In this document: piece by piece, positions 53,006 to 62,377 of the stretch
Layout of the letters: each line of letters begins with the position of its first letter
Numbering within the stretch: position 1 is the first letter of the stretch
Source: Rhizobiales bacterium YIM 77505
GTDB taxonomy: Bacteria > Pseudomonadota > Alphaproteobacteria > Rhizobiales > Beijerinckiaceae
Direction of reading: 5' to 3'
NCBI GenBank assembly: GCA_000745135.1
Contig: JQNH01000001.1
Location: 2,728,001 to 2,792,000 of the forward strand
Length of the DNA: 64,000 nucleotides
Notes under the pieces: model-generated
Database searches by the model: none
The model's input: only the letters and a program-made list of their open reading frames with translations
Told to the model about the DNA's origin: nothing
Program-made: the position numbers and the translations under genes

Positions 53006-54397
53006 ATGATGAACGTTTCGTTCTTCAGCGATCTTCTCACGACCATCTCGGAGCGGGGGCGCGGGCTCATCGGCCTTGGTCGCAACGGCGACGGGGGACC
53101 TGCGAACGTTGCCGATCTCGTCCGGCTCTGCGGCGATCTCATGTCGCGACGGGGCGAGGCCTCCGGCGTCGCCCTCGCGCGCATCATCCTCGATCGCTAT
53201 GGCAGCCTCGCCCAGAAGGATCGTTTCTCCTTCCTGCGCCAGGTCGCCGATCGGTTCGGACCAGACGAAACCGCCATCGCCCAGGCCATCGAGGCCTACC
53301 GGACAGCGCCGTCCCGGGCTGCCGCCAACGCCCTCCACGCGGCCTCGGAGCCGAAAAGCCAAGAGCTGATCCGACGCCTCAACCTCGCCGGGGGAGGCAC
53401 CCTGTCCCTGGTCCGCATGCGCGAAGACCTCCTCGATCTGGGACATGAGCTGCGCACTCAGGACCCCGACGCCTGCGATGCGATCGACAGCCTCGATGCA
53501 GATTTCACGCGCCTGTTCTCGTCCTGGTTCAACCGCGGCTTCCTCGTCCTGCGCCGCATCGACTGGACGACGCCGGCGCACATCCTCGAGAAGATCATCC
53601 GCTATGAGGCGGTGCACGAGATCAGCGATTGGGACGATCTGCGTCGCCGCATCGCCCCCGCCGACCGGCGCTGTTTCGCCTTCTTCCATCCGGCCCTCGT
53701 CGACGAGCCGCTGATTTTCGTGGAGGTCGCGCTCACGACGGAGATCCCCTCGGCGATCGCGCCGATTCTCACCAAGGAGCGGGAGCCGCTTCCCCTGCGC
53801 GCCGCCACCACGGCGACCTTCTATTCGATCTCCAACTGCCAGCGCGGGCTTGCTGGCGTATCCTTCGGCAACTTCCTCATCAAACAGGTCGTCGAGGACC
53901 TCTGCCGGGAACTGCCGAACCTCAAGACCTTCGTCACCTTGTCGCCCGCGCCGGGCTTCGCCGCCTGGCTCGAGCGCGAGATGGGGGCGGACGGGTCCGG
54001 CGCCCTGCCGGCCGAAGACCGGGAGCGCCTGCGCCTTGCCGAAGCGCCGGGCTGGCCGGCGGACGAAGCGGCGGCCGAAGCGGCCCGCAGGCCGCTCTTG
54101 TCCGCCGCCGCCTATTATTTCCTGCGCGCCCGCACGCCCGCGGGACGCCCGCTCGATCCGGTGGCGCGCTTCCACCTCGGCAACGGGGCGCGGCTCGAGC
54201 GGCTGAACTTCCTGGGCGACGTCTCCGCCAAGGGGCTGAAGCAGAGCAAGGGCCTGATGGTGAACTATCTCTATGACCTCGACACCATCGAAAAGCATCA
54301 CGAGGCCTATGCGAACCAGGGCGTGGTGACAGCCTCGAGCGCCGTTCGACGCCTGCTTCGCAGCGATCTTCCGGCGCCAACCTCCGCTTTCGAATGA
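53006..54397 (+). CDS. matA: Malonyl-CoA decarboxylase
   Basis: A 463-residue enzyme that turns malonyl-CoA into acetyl-CoA. The N-terminal helical domain (about 1-170) is followed by the GNAT-like catalytic domain. The catalytic Ser region is FYSISNCQRGLAGVSFGNFL, and the catalytic His is in ARFHLGNGARLERLNFLGD. Its length agrees with rhizobial MatA. The ATG at 53006 (or 53009) follows GAGG. It is 10 bp upstream of matB, forming the malonate utilisation pair; no dctPQM-type malonate transporter or matR regulator lies beside it. Confidence 0.94.
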   Translation: MMNVSFFSDLLTTISERGRGLIGLGRNGDGGPANVADLVRLCGDLMSRRGEASGVALARIILDRYGSLAQKDRFSFLRQVADRFGPDETAIAQAIEAYRTAPSRAAANALHAASEPKSQELIRRLNLAGGGTLSLVRMREDLLDLGHELRTQDPDACDAIDSLDADFTRLFSSWFNRGFLVLRRIDWTTPAHILEKIIRYEAVHEISDWDDLRRRIAPADRRCFAFFHPALVDEPLIFVEVALTTEIPSAIAPILTKEREPLPLRAATTATFYSISNCQRGLAGVSFGNFLIKQVVEDLCRELPNLKTFVTLSPAPGFAAWLEREMGADGSGALPAEDRERLRLAEAPGWPADEAAAEAARRPLLSAAAYYFLRARTPAGRPLDPVARFHLGNGARLERLNFLGDVSAKGLKQSKGLMVNYLYDLDTIEKHHEAYANQGVVTASSAVRRLLRSDLPAPTSAFE

Positions 54398-54407
54398 GGT
54401 TTCCCCG

Positions 54408-55952
54408 ATGAGCGACAACCTCTACGACCAGCTCGCCGCGCGCTTCGGCCAGGACCTCGGCCGCCTTTTCGCCAGCCTGCCCGATGGGCGGCGCTACCTC
54501 TACCGCGACGTCGAGGAGGTGTCGGCGCGTTTCGCCAATGCTGTCGTCGCTCTTGGCGTCAGGCCCGGCGACCGCGTGGCCGTGCAGGTGGAGAAGAGCA
54601 TCGAAGCATTGATGCTCTATCTTGGAGTCATCCGCGCCGGCGCCGTTTTCCTGCCCCTCAACACGGCCTATACCCCGGCGGAGGTCGAATATTTCCTGCG
54701 CGACGCCGAGCCGCGCCTGTTCGTCTGCGATCCGAAAAGGCGCGATGCCCTGGCCGCCATCGCCGAAACGGCGGGCGCGCGCCTCGAGACGCTCGGCGTG
54801 TGGACATCGCCCGACACATCGGCGGGCACGCTCGCCGACCGCGCTCTTGCCGCTCCACCAGCGTTCACGACGGTGGACCGCGGGCCCGACGATCTTGCCG
54901 CGATCCTCTACACCTCCGGCACCACCGGCCGCTCCAAGGGAGCGATGCTCTCCCACGACAATCTCGCCTCGAACGCCAAGACCCTCGTGGACTACTGGCG
55001 GTTCTCGCCGGAGGACGTGCTCTTGCACGCCCTGCCGATCTTCCACACCCATGGCCTGTTCACGGCCACGAACACGCTGATGATGGCGGCGGGCTCGATG
55101 ATCCTCCTGCCCCGGTTCGACGCCGACCAGGTGCTCGCCGCCTTGCCGCAGGCCACCGTCATGATGGGTGTGCCGACCTTCTATACCCGTCTCCTCCAAC
55201 ATCCGGGCCTCACCCGCGAGGCGACGAAGCACATGCGCCTCTTCATCTCGGGATCGGCGCCGCTTCTCGCCGAGACGCACCGGGAGTGGCAGGCGCGCAC
55301 CGGTCACGCCATCCTCGAGCGCTACGGCATGACCGAGACGAACATGAACACCTCGAACCCCTACGAGGGCGAGCGCATCGCGGGCACGGTCGGCTTCCCG
55401 TTGCCGGGGGTGCAGCTTCGCATCACTGATCCTGAAACGGGCGCGCCGCTGGCGGTCGACGAGATCGGCATGATCGAGGTGAAGGGGCCCAACGTCTTCA
55501 AGGGGTATTGGCGGATGCCCGAAAAGACCAAGGCCGAGTTCCGCCCCGACGGCTTCTTCATCACCGGCGACCTCGGCAAGATCGACGAGCGCGGCTATGT
55601 GCACATCGTCGGCCGGGGCAAGGACCTGATCATCTCCGGCGGCTTCAATGTCTATCCCAAGGAGGTTGAAAGCGAGATCGATGCCCTCCCGGGCGTCGTC
55701 GAGAGCGCTGTGATCGGCGTGCCGCACCCCGATTTCGGCGAGGGCGTGACGGCGGTGGTCGTCAAGAGCCCGGGCGCTCCGCTCACGGAAGCCGAAGTGC
55801 TCGGCGCGCTCGAGCGCCGGCTCGCCAAGTTCAAGCTGCCCAAGAAGGTCATCTTCGTCGACGACTTGCCGCGCAACGCCATGGGCAAGGTGCAGAAGAA
55901 CATCCTTCGAGACACCTATCAGTCCTTGTACGCCCAGGTGGCGCGGCCTTGA
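54408..55952 (+). CDS. matB: Malonyl-CoA synthetase
   Basis: A 514-residue ANL-superfamily ligase that makes malonyl-CoA from malonate. It has YTSGTTGRSKGAMLSHDNLA (about 165-184), YGMTETNMNTSNPYEGERIAG (residues about 305-325), the hinge VHIVGRGKDLIISGGFNVYP (about 400-420) and the catalytic lysine in RNAMGKVQKNILRD. The TETNMNTSNPYEGER segment is specific to MatB. It is cotranscribed with matA and stops 25 bp from the convergent TIGR02186 gene. Confidence 0.94.
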   Translation: MSDNLYDQLAARFGQDLGRLFASLPDGRRYLYRDVEEVSARFANAVVALGVRPGDRVAVQVEKSIEALMLYLGVIRAGAVFLPLNTAYTPAEVEYFLRDAEPRLFVCDPKRRDALAAIAETAGARLETLGVWTSPDTSAGTLADRALAAPPAFTTVDRGPDDLAAILYTSGTTGRSKGAMLSHDNLASNAKTLVDYWRFSPEDVLLHALPIFHTHGLFTATNTLMMAAGSMILLPRFDADQVLAALPQATVMMGVPTFYTRLLQHPGLTREATKHMRLFISGSAPLLAETHREWQARTGHAILERYGMTETNMNTSNPYEGERIAGTVGFPLPGVQLRITDPETGAPLAVDEIGMIEVKGPNVFKGYWRMPEKTKAEFRPDGFFITGDLGKIDERGYVHIVGRGKDLIISGGFNVYPKEVESEIDALPGVVESAVIGVPHPDFGEGVTAVVVKSPGAPLTEAEVLGALERRLAKFKLPKKVIFVDDLPRNAMGKVQKNILRDTYQSLYAQVARP

Positions 55953-55977
55953 CGGCGTTCTGCCATCATCGCCGCCC

Positions 55978-56736
55978 TCAGTCGCGCCGGAAGATGACGC
56001 TCGCCAGCCACCCGAAGAAGAGCGCGATGCCGCCGACCGCCACGCCATAGACTAGCGACCATTCGCGGGCCGCCGCCGCGACCTGCTGTTCGAAGCCGAT
56101 CTTGACGAGCTCGAAATGGGTCTGCGCCCGCGACAGGACGACGTTGTCGGCAAAGAGCACGATATCCACGTCGTAGTTGCCAGGGGGCGCCGTCGCGGGC
56201 AGGCCGACCGGAGCGCGGAACAGGGTCGGCGTCAGGAAGGTGACGCCGCGCGGGTTCTCCACATAGAGCCGGTCCTGTCGGCGGAGCCGCAGCAGCGCCT
56301 GGCGGAACGGCTCGTCGCGGCCGCCGCGGTCGACGGTGAAGTCGGGCGCGTAGACAATCGCTTCAAGGCCGATCTTCAGCCGCCTGCGCAGGGCGTCGGT
56401 CGTCACCTCCGTCACCGGCCGCGAAGACAGGACGGCAATATAGAGCGGGATGTCGAAGAAGCGCTGCTGCTCGCGATTGAGCCAGATCAGCCCGAAGCGT
56501 TCCTTCGCGCGGACCATCACCGATTGGCGAGGCCCCCGTACCGTCACGACGATGTCGTAGCCGCCGGTGCGCGCCACCGTCTGGCTGTCGCGCTCGATGG
56601 CGCCGAACACCACGATCGATGCACCGGTATAGTTGGACGTGATCGCGACCCGGGAGGTCGAGAGCGAGGCCACGATGGTCTCGGCGAGGACCTCGCCGGG
56701 CAGCATCAGCAGGATCAGGAGCGCCAGGAGCCTCAC
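55978..56736 (-). CDS. TIGR02186 family protein (secreted/anchored, alphaproteobacterial)
   Basis: A 252-residue protein with an N-terminal signal (RLLALLILLMLPGEVLAE), a beta-rich periplasmic body (SNYTGASIVVFGAI, DIVVTVRGPRQ), and a C-terminal membrane helix (SLVYGVAVGGIALFFGWLASVIF). It matches the TIGR02186 family of alphaproteobacterial proteins of unknown function, usually beside TauE-type exporters. The GTG start at 56736 overlaps the stop of the TauE gene by 4 bp. Confidence 0.87.
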   Translation of the reverse strand: MRLLALLILLMLPGEVLAETIVASLSTSRVAITSNYTGASIVVFGAIERDSQTVARTGGYDIVVTVRGPRQSVMVRAKERFGLIWLNREQQRFFDIPLYIAVLSSRPVTEVTTDALRRRLKIGLEAIVYAPDFTVDRGGRDEPFRQALLRLRRQDRLYVENPRGVTFLTPTLFRAPVGLPATAPPGNYDVDIVLFADNVVLSRAQTHFELVKIGFEQQVAAAAREWSLVYGVAVGGIALFFGWLASVIFRRD

Positions 56737-57659
56737 CGGCGGGTCTCCAGGATCTGAAGCGAGAAGGGCTCGGCGGGCTCGACGACGAGTTCGATCGCAA
56801 AACGCAGGCCGACGCTCAGCACCAGGATGGCCAGAAGGAAGCGGAAGAGCTCGGCCCTGAGATTGCGGCCGGCGCGCGCCCCGAACTGCGCCCCGAACAC
56901 CCCGCCGATGATCAGCATGATCGCCAGGACCACATCGACGGAGTCGTTGACGAGCGCATGCAGCACCGTGGCAGCGAGCGTCGTCCAGAGGATCTGGAAC
57001 TGGGAGGTGCCAATGACCACCGCCGGCGGCACACGGAACAGATAAAGCAGCGCCGGCACCACGATGAAGCCGCCGCCGATGCCCAGCACCGCCCCCGCGA
57101 AGCCCACGAACAGGGCAAGGCCCAGGATCGGGATGACGCTCGCGTAGAGCTTGGAGCGCGGGAAGCGCATCCGCAAAGGCAGGCCGAGATAGGCCGGGTG
57201 GACGCCGGCGCGGCGGACCGGCCGAGGCACGCCTCGCCGCTTGGACCAGAACTCCCGGATGCTCTCCCGCAGCATCAGCCCGCCGATGACGGTGAAGAGC
57301 GTGACGTAGGAGACCACGATGACGAGTTCGAGCTGGCCGGCACGGCGCATGGCGGCAAAGAAGAACACCCCGAGCAGCGTGCCGAGGAACCCGCCGGCAA
57401 GAAGGAAGCCGCAGAGCTTCAGGTCGATGGCATCCCGTCGCCAAGCGGCCAGCGCCCCGGTCGTGGAGGAGGCAGCGATCTGCGCCTGCTGGGTGCCGAC
57501 GGCCACGGCGGGAGGAATGCCGAGGAAAATGAGGAGCGGCGTCATCAGGAACCCGCCGCCGATGCCGAACAGGCCCGAGATGAAGCCGACCGCCGCCCCC
57601 ATCGACAAGATCATGAGAACGCTGACGGGGATTTCTGCGATGGGCAAATAGACTTGCAC
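56733..57659 (-). CDS. Sulfite exporter TauE/SafE-family membrane protein
   Basis: A 308-residue protein with eight predicted helices and the duplicated family motif: GAAVGFISGLFGIGGGFLMTPLL near the N-terminus and GAVLGIGGGFIVVPALLYLF after the central loop. The family exports sulfite or organosulfur anions. The GTG at 57659 starts just before the first helix; longer forms lack support. It is translationally coupled to the TIGR02186 gene. Confidence 0.9.
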   Translation of the reverse strand: MQVYLPIAEIPVSVLMILSMGAAVGFISGLFGIGGGFLMTPLLIFLGIPPAVAVGTQQAQIAASSTTGALAAWRRDAIDLKLCGFLLAGGFLGTLLGVFFFAAMRRAGQLELVIVVSYVTLFTVIGGLMLRESIREFWSKRRGVPRPVRRAGVHPAYLGLPLRMRFPRSKLYASVIPILGLALFVGFAGAVLGIGGGFIVVPALLYLFRVPPAVVIGTSQFQILWTTLAATVLHALVNDSVDVVLAIMLIIGGVFGAQFGARAGRNLRAELFRFLLAILVLSVGLRFAIELVVEPAEPFSLQILETRR

Positions 57660-57871
57660 GAGTGGTCTTCGGCCCGCCGGACACAAGAGGGCAGTATGGA
57701 ACCGCCGGATGAACCTCAGCTTACCGGCGAGACCGCGCCCCTCTCAATGTCCATAGGACGATGCCCGGCGCGCGCCGAGGGGCGTCGAATGCGGCCGGCA
57801 GGTCGAAGCGCATGGCGCCCAGCGCGCTCTGCGCTGGTCCTCGCGATCCTGAGGTCCGGGCTGCGCTTCTT

Positions 57872-60800
57872 TCAGACGCGCTTTGCCGGCTGCGCGGCAC
57901 GGGACGCCTTGGCGGCCGGCTTCTCGTCCGCCGGCTCGGCCCAGCCATGCGCCGGCAGAACGACCTCGTTCGCCGCCCGATCCGGAACCGTCACGCGGAA
58001 CCTCTCGGCCGCTGCCCGCGCGGCAGCGAGTTCGCCGGCGCTGAGGCGCGCGCCGACCTCGTCGCGCTTGCGGGCGGCATCCCCGTCCCCTTGCGCCGCC
58101 GCGATGGCGAACCACTTGTAGGACTCCGTCAGGTTCTGCGGCTGGCCAAGTCCGCGGGCGAGCAGGACAGCGAAATTGAACTGGCTGTCCTTGACTCCCC
58201 GTTCCGCGGCGCGCCGGAACCAATCCGCGGCGGTGGCATAATCCGGACGTCCCTCGCTGCCCTCGGCCGAGAGGACGGCGAGGTTGTGCATGGCGCGGGC
58301 GTTGCCCTTCTCCGCCGCCCGCTGATACCAGGCCCTGGCAAGGACCAGGTCGCGGGCGACGCCGAGCCCTTTCTCATAATGGTTGCCGATGCGGTATTGG
58401 GCCGGCGCGAAGCCACCGGCGGCCGCTTTCTCGAAGAGTTTGGCCGCCAATTTGAGGTCCCGCGGCAAGCCGCGTCCCTCGGCCAGCCGGGACGCGAGCT
58501 CGTAGACGGCGATCGGATCCCCGGAGATCGCCGCCTGGCGCAAGCCGGACAGGCCGGGCGCCGACGGAAGCTCGCCAACCGCGGCGACATCGACGATGCG
58601 CTCGGCCGCGGGTGGAGGCGCCTCGACAGCCCCCGTGACGGCCGGAGAGATCGGTGTGATGGCGAGGGGCGGCGCAGCGGCGAAGGCGGGCGCCCGTGCA
58701 TCCCTGCGCGTCGCCTCCGCTCCCCCAGGGGCGGCCTCGCCGATGGCGGGGGAGAGCGCGCTCGTCTTGCCCTCGACCGGCGGCTCCGCCCCGGGCCTTT
58801 CGGGACGCTGTGCGCCGCCCGTCGCCGGAGGTGGCATCGCCGGCTCCGGCGAGCGAGACTCGGCTCCCTTGGGGGCGCCAAGGTGCGGGGCGACGAGTTC
58901 GCGCCCTTGCGGCAGGACGGGCGGAGCGGCAGGCGCCACCTCCGTCCGAGGCGCATCGTTAGGCGCGGGAGGCGTGCTCTTTCCAAGGCCGATCACCTGC
59001 AGCGCCCCGAGCGCCAGCACGACGGCTGCAAGTCCCAGCAGAACGGGCCGGCGATGCTTCTGCAGAGTCTCTCGAAAACGCCGGGCGAGGCTCGTCTTGC
59101 CCTCTTCGGTCGGGGCGCCCGGCGCCGCCGGGCCCCGCTTGTCCCGCGTCTTTCCCTCCGCGGCTCCGGCCTCGACGGCTGCTTGGGCGTTGGCGGCCGC
59201 GCGGCGGGCGGCGGCAATCAGGTTGGCACGGATGTCGCTGAGGGGCGCATCCGCAGCCCGGGCGTCGGAGGCGAGGGCCGGTCGCCCAGCCCCGGGCTCG
59301 AGCAGAACGTCTTCGAGGCGCGGTGGCAGCGGCCGGTCGGCCTCCTTGAGCGACAGCTCCGGGGATTGGAGGTCGGGGCGCTCGAACCGGGGCGGTCGGG
59401 CATCGGACGGAGGGGCAGATGGCGCCGCCGGTGCGGCACGAGGCGCCAGGGGCGCCTCGGGAGGGGATCCAGGCGTGAGCGTCGACAGGCGTGCCACCAC
59501 CTTCTCGAGGGCGGCATGGACGCTCTCGAGGGTCGATTGCATGCGCCGGTCGGCGGCGCTCTGGGACGTCTTCAGCTCGGCGAGATCGTGCTTGAGAAGG
59601 TTGAGATCTGGCGCTGGGGGCTTGGCGAGGCTTGCCAGCGCGTCGGCGACCGCCGTGCGCGCGGCTCGCTCCGCCACGTCATAGGTGTCGCTGCGCATGG
59701 CCTCGACCTGCGCCAACAGGCCGCTCATGCTCCGTTCGAGAGAAGCAAGGGCTGGATCGCTGGCGCCCCGCTCGATCTTGCGGGCGAGGAGGGAGATCTG
59801 CTTTTCGAGGGCGTCGAGCGCGTCTGCACCAGCGCCAGGCCGGTCGGCCTGATCGATCCTGTCGATCAGGGCGCGCAACATATCCTCGATCGATTTCAGC
59901 TCGTGGCTGCCCGCGCGTGCAAAATGGGCGTCAAGCTGGTCGAGCCGCTGCACCAGGGTGTCGATTCCCTCGGGCGCAGCGACCGTGATGCGCGGCTTTT
60001 CGCCCAGCTGATCGAGCTTGCGCGAAAGGGCGTCGATGCGCTCGGCGATGTCGTCCGGCGGATGCGCCTCGGCCCGGTCCAGCCGTTCCGCCAGGTGCTC
60101 GAGCTGACGCGAGAGCCCGGTCGCATCCGGGCCGAGCTGGCCGAGACCGTCGATCTTCCGAGAAAGAGTGTCGAAGCGTTGCCTGAACTCTTCGGTATCG
60201 ACCTGACGGCGGCTCAGCTCGGCGACACGTTCATGCAGGCGAGCAAGCTCGTCAGCAAGATCGTGGACGCGCTGCGGCTCGGCACGTTCCTGGAGGAGCC
60301 GCCGCACTCCGGCGAGCTGAGCGGCCAAGCCTTCAATCACCGACGGGTCGACGCCGCGCTCTGCCACAGCGTCGATACGGCGGGCGAGGGCATCGAGGTC
60401 GCGCGACAAGCGACCGTGGACACCCGTCGCCACGAGATCCGTCAGATGCCGGACCTCCTCCCTCAGGGCTTCGATGGGAGCCGCGATCTGAGCAAGTTCG
60501 CCAGGGTCGCGAGCATGCGCCACCTCCGTGGCCAAGCTCTGAAAGGAGCGTTCAAGGGACACGAGCTCTTCGCGGGTCGCCAGGCTCTGCACCATCGCCT
60601 GGAGCCGCTCGATCTCGACCCGCAAGGCCGCCACGTCGCCCCGGGCAGGGTCTTGTGTCTGCAGGCCGTGAAGCCGGTCCGCGATGCGGGCGATGTCGCT
60701 CTTGAGCGAGCGCAACGCCTCACCGCCGGAGCGGGCTACCTCCCCATCGCGAGCCTCGTTGCCTGCTTCGGTTTCAGGCGATTCACGGTCGAGCTGCGCT

Positions 60801-61564
60801 TGGCGGGCCCGGATCTCGCTCACTGCGGAGCCGATCTCCTGGCGTGCGCCAAACCCGCGGCGGCCGATCGGACGCGGCGCCGCGGCAAGCCGGTCGGCGA
60901 TCTGGGAAATGCGCTCCTCGAAGCCGCGGAGGACGCTTTCGATCTGCACTCCGGAAGCGCGGGCCCGGTCTTGGCTCAGTTGGGCGAGTTGCGCCTCGAT
61001 CCGCTCAAGGGCCTGCAAGGCCCCCGCGGTCGACGGCTTTGCCCCTTCGGCTGTCTTGCGCTCGATCTCGTCAAGGCGCCGCGTCATCAGCGCGAGCGCC
61101 TCTTTCAGGACGGTTGCCGTCCGCTCCTCGCGCTCATCGGCCCGGCGGGCATGCTCCTGCATGCGGCCCTCGGCCTGCTCGATCCAGCTCGCGACAGTGT
61201 CGAGGGCGAGGGCCGTCTTGACGGCTTGGTCTTCGGCACGCCGGACGCTCTTTGCGTTCGCCTGCGTCAAGAGCGCGCCAAGTTCCTCCGCCGCCGCTCC
61301 CGCCGGCTTCTTGGCAAGCGCAGCGATCGCGCGCAGCTTCTCGACTGCAGCGTCAAGCGGATCGGAGGCAGAGGCGGCGGGCTTCTGCCGCCGCGCAGGA
61401 GGGCGGGCCGCGGGCGGCGCGGACCTCTTCTCTTGAACCACGGAGGCGACCCACTCGTCGAGGGACATCCCGGCATGGCGGGCTGCCTTGCGCACGGCGT
61501 TCTGCTCTTCAGGTTCGAGGCCCTGGAGAATACGCGCACCGTTTCGTTTCAATACCGCGGTCAT
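57872..61564 (-). CDS. podJ: PodJ-like polar organelle / localization factor
   Basis: A 1230-residue single-span protein. The N-terminus LQGLEPEEQNAVRKAARHAG followed by LDEWV is the conserved PodJ head. Long coiled coils fill about 100-680, followed by a Pro/Ala-rich linker. One membrane helix (about 838-858, LLGLAAVVLALGALQVIGL) leads to a periplasmic part with another Ala/Pro linker and four Sel1 repeats (about 1018-1168). PodJ marks a pole and recruits division and motility factors. After the Sel1 repeats only about 60 residues remain, with no recognisable peptidoglycan-binding domain, unlike Caulobacter PodJ. The ATG at 61564 has AGGAG upstream. Confidence 0.85.
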   Translation of the reverse strand: MTAVLKRNGARILQGLEPEEQNAVRKAARHAGMSLDEWVASVVQEKRSAPPAARPPARRQKPAASASDPLDAAVEKLRAIAALAKKPAGAAAEELGALLTQANAKSVRRAEDQAVKTALALDTVASWIEQAEGRMQEHARRADEREERTATVLKEALALMTRRLDEIERKTAEGAKPSTAGALQALERIEAQLAQLSQDRARASGVQIESVLRGFEERISQIADRLAAAPRPIGRRGFGARQEIGSAVSEIRARQAQLDRESPETEAGNEARDGEVARSGGEALRSLKSDIARIADRLHGLQTQDPARGDVAALRVEIERLQAMVQSLATREELVSLERSFQSLATEVAHARDPGELAQIAAPIEALREEVRHLTDLVATGVHGRLSRDLDALARRIDAVAERGVDPSVIEGLAAQLAGVRRLLQERAEPQRVHDLADELARLHERVAELSRRQVDTEEFRQRFDTLSRKIDGLGQLGPDATGLSRQLEHLAERLDRAEAHPPDDIAERIDALSRKLDQLGEKPRITVAAPEGIDTLVQRLDQLDAHFARAGSHELKSIEDMLRALIDRIDQADRPGAGADALDALEKQISLLARKIERGASDPALASLERSMSGLLAQVEAMRSDTYDVAERAARTAVADALASLAKPPAPDLNLLKHDLAELKTSQSAADRRMQSTLESVHAALEKVVARLSTLTPGSPPEAPLAPRAAPAAPSAPPSDARPPRFERPDLQSPELSLKEADRPLPPRLEDVLLEPGAGRPALASDARAADAPLSDIRANLIAAARRAAANAQAAVEAGAAEGKTRDKRGPAAPGAPTEEGKTSLARRFRETLQKHRRPVLLGLAAVVLALGALQVIGLGKSTPPAPNDAPRTEVAPAAPPVLPQGRELVAPHLGAPKGAESRSPEPAMPPPATGGAQRPERPGAEPPVEGKTSALSPAIGEAAPGGAEATRRDARAPAFAAAPPLAITPISPAVTGAVEAPPPAAERIVDVAAVGELPSAPGLSGLRQAAISGDPIAVYELASRLAEGRGLPRDLKLAAKLFEKAAAGGFAPAQYRIGNHYEKGLGVARDLVLARAWYQRAAEKGNARAMHNLAVLSAEGSEGRPDYATAADWFRRAAERGVKDSQFNFAVLLARGLGQPQNLTESYKWFAIAAAQGDGDAARKRDEVGARLSAGELAAARAAAERFRVTVPDRAANEVVLPAHGWAEPADEKPAAKASRAAQPAKRV

Positions 61565-61951
61565 GGCCGCTCCTGCAGCCGCAAGTCAGAGGCCCGGTTC
61601 AAATCCCAGCCTGCCTCCCGGCTGGGACTTCGCGCCGGCGGATCACGGCTGAAGAATCCGTGAATCCGCCGATGCACCTGGATGGTCGCGCCCAACTCTC
61701 TGCGGGTTAGGGTAAACAAGGGGTTAAGGCGGGCCCTCATGCCCCCGCCCGGCCGCGATCTCGTCCACGGCCGCGTGTGGCCGCGCCTCAGATTACCGTG
61801 AGTAACATGCCGCAACGGCAGGATTACTGCCCCCGAGGCCCGTCAGCAGGCATTCCGACAGCCGAGCACCGGGCGACGATTCGGCCGCCGCATCATTCTC
61901 GTTCCGCCTCTCAATGCCGCGGCAGCCCGCCGCAACAAAGATGCAATACTG
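61565..61951. other. Divergent promoter region of podJ and the MerR gene
   Basis: A 387-bp spacer with no supported gene. Nearest podJ it holds two GANTC sites and a CtrA-like site. Nearest the MerR gene it holds a small inverted repeat, TTAC-CGTGA-GTAA (near 61796-61806), and the MerR start has only a weak ribosome site. Confidence 0.6.
61654..61727 (-). promoter_or_regulatory. podJ promoter region: two GANTC sites and a CtrA-like box
   Basis: GAATC occurs at 61654-61658 and 61662-61666, 90-102 bp before the podJ ATG; GANTC is the CcrM methylation site used by GcrA. Further out, minus-strand TTAA (61727-61724), seven bases, then TTTAC (61716-61712), is one mismatch from the CtrA consensus. 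In Caulobacter podJ is a GcrA target, so this arrangement is plausible, but binding is inferred. Confidence 0.5.
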
Positions 61952-62377
61952 ATGAGCAGCAAAGTGGAAAGCCCCGCACTGCGTCTCGCCTTCAACGCCC
62001 GCCCGAGCGGCGGCAATGCGGGCAAGGCTTATACGATCGGCGAGTTGGCGAAGGAGTTCGGGGTTACCTTGAGGACCTTACGCTTCTATGAGGATCGCGG
62101 CCTCCTTGCGCCGCGCCGCATCGGAACGACACGCCTGTACGACGGGCGAGACCGGGAGCGCCTGTCCGTGATCCTGAAGGGGAAGCAGCTCGGCTTCACC
62201 TTGGCCGAGATCGCTGCGATGCTGCCGGCCAGGGATGAGGATGCTCAAGCTCCGGACCTCAAGCTGTCGCTCGCGCAGATCGAAGAGCAAATCGTTCATC
62301 TGGAGCGGCAGAAGGCGGAGATCGAGCGAGCCCTGGCCGAACTGAAGGCACAGCGGCAACGATTGCTGGCCGCCTGA
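61952..62377 (+). CDS. MerR-family transcriptional regulator
   Basis: A 141-residue regulator. The winged helix-turn-helix is at about 27-95 (YTIGELAKEFGVTLRTLRFY, then EDRGLLAP and RLYDGRDRERL), followed by a dimerisation coiled coil (LAQIEEQIVHLERQKAEIER). It has no cysteine cluster in the C-terminal part, so it is unlikely to be a metal sensor of the CueR type. The regulated genes are unknown; podJ is the only divergent neighbour. Confidence 0.9.
   Translation: MSSKVESPALRLAFNARPSGGNAGKAYTIGELAKEFGVTLRTLRFYEDRGLLAPRRIGTTRLYDGRDRERLSVILKGKQLGFTLAEIAAMLPARDEDAQAPDLKLSLAQIEEQIVHLERQKAEIERALAELKAQRQRLLAA

Noticed and set aside
57761-61663. A 1300-codon open frame antisense to podJ
   Set aside because: Same cause: high-GC third positions keep the opposite strand open. 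No domain, ribosome site or signal is seen, whereas the PodJ frame has conserved motifs and Sel1 repeats.
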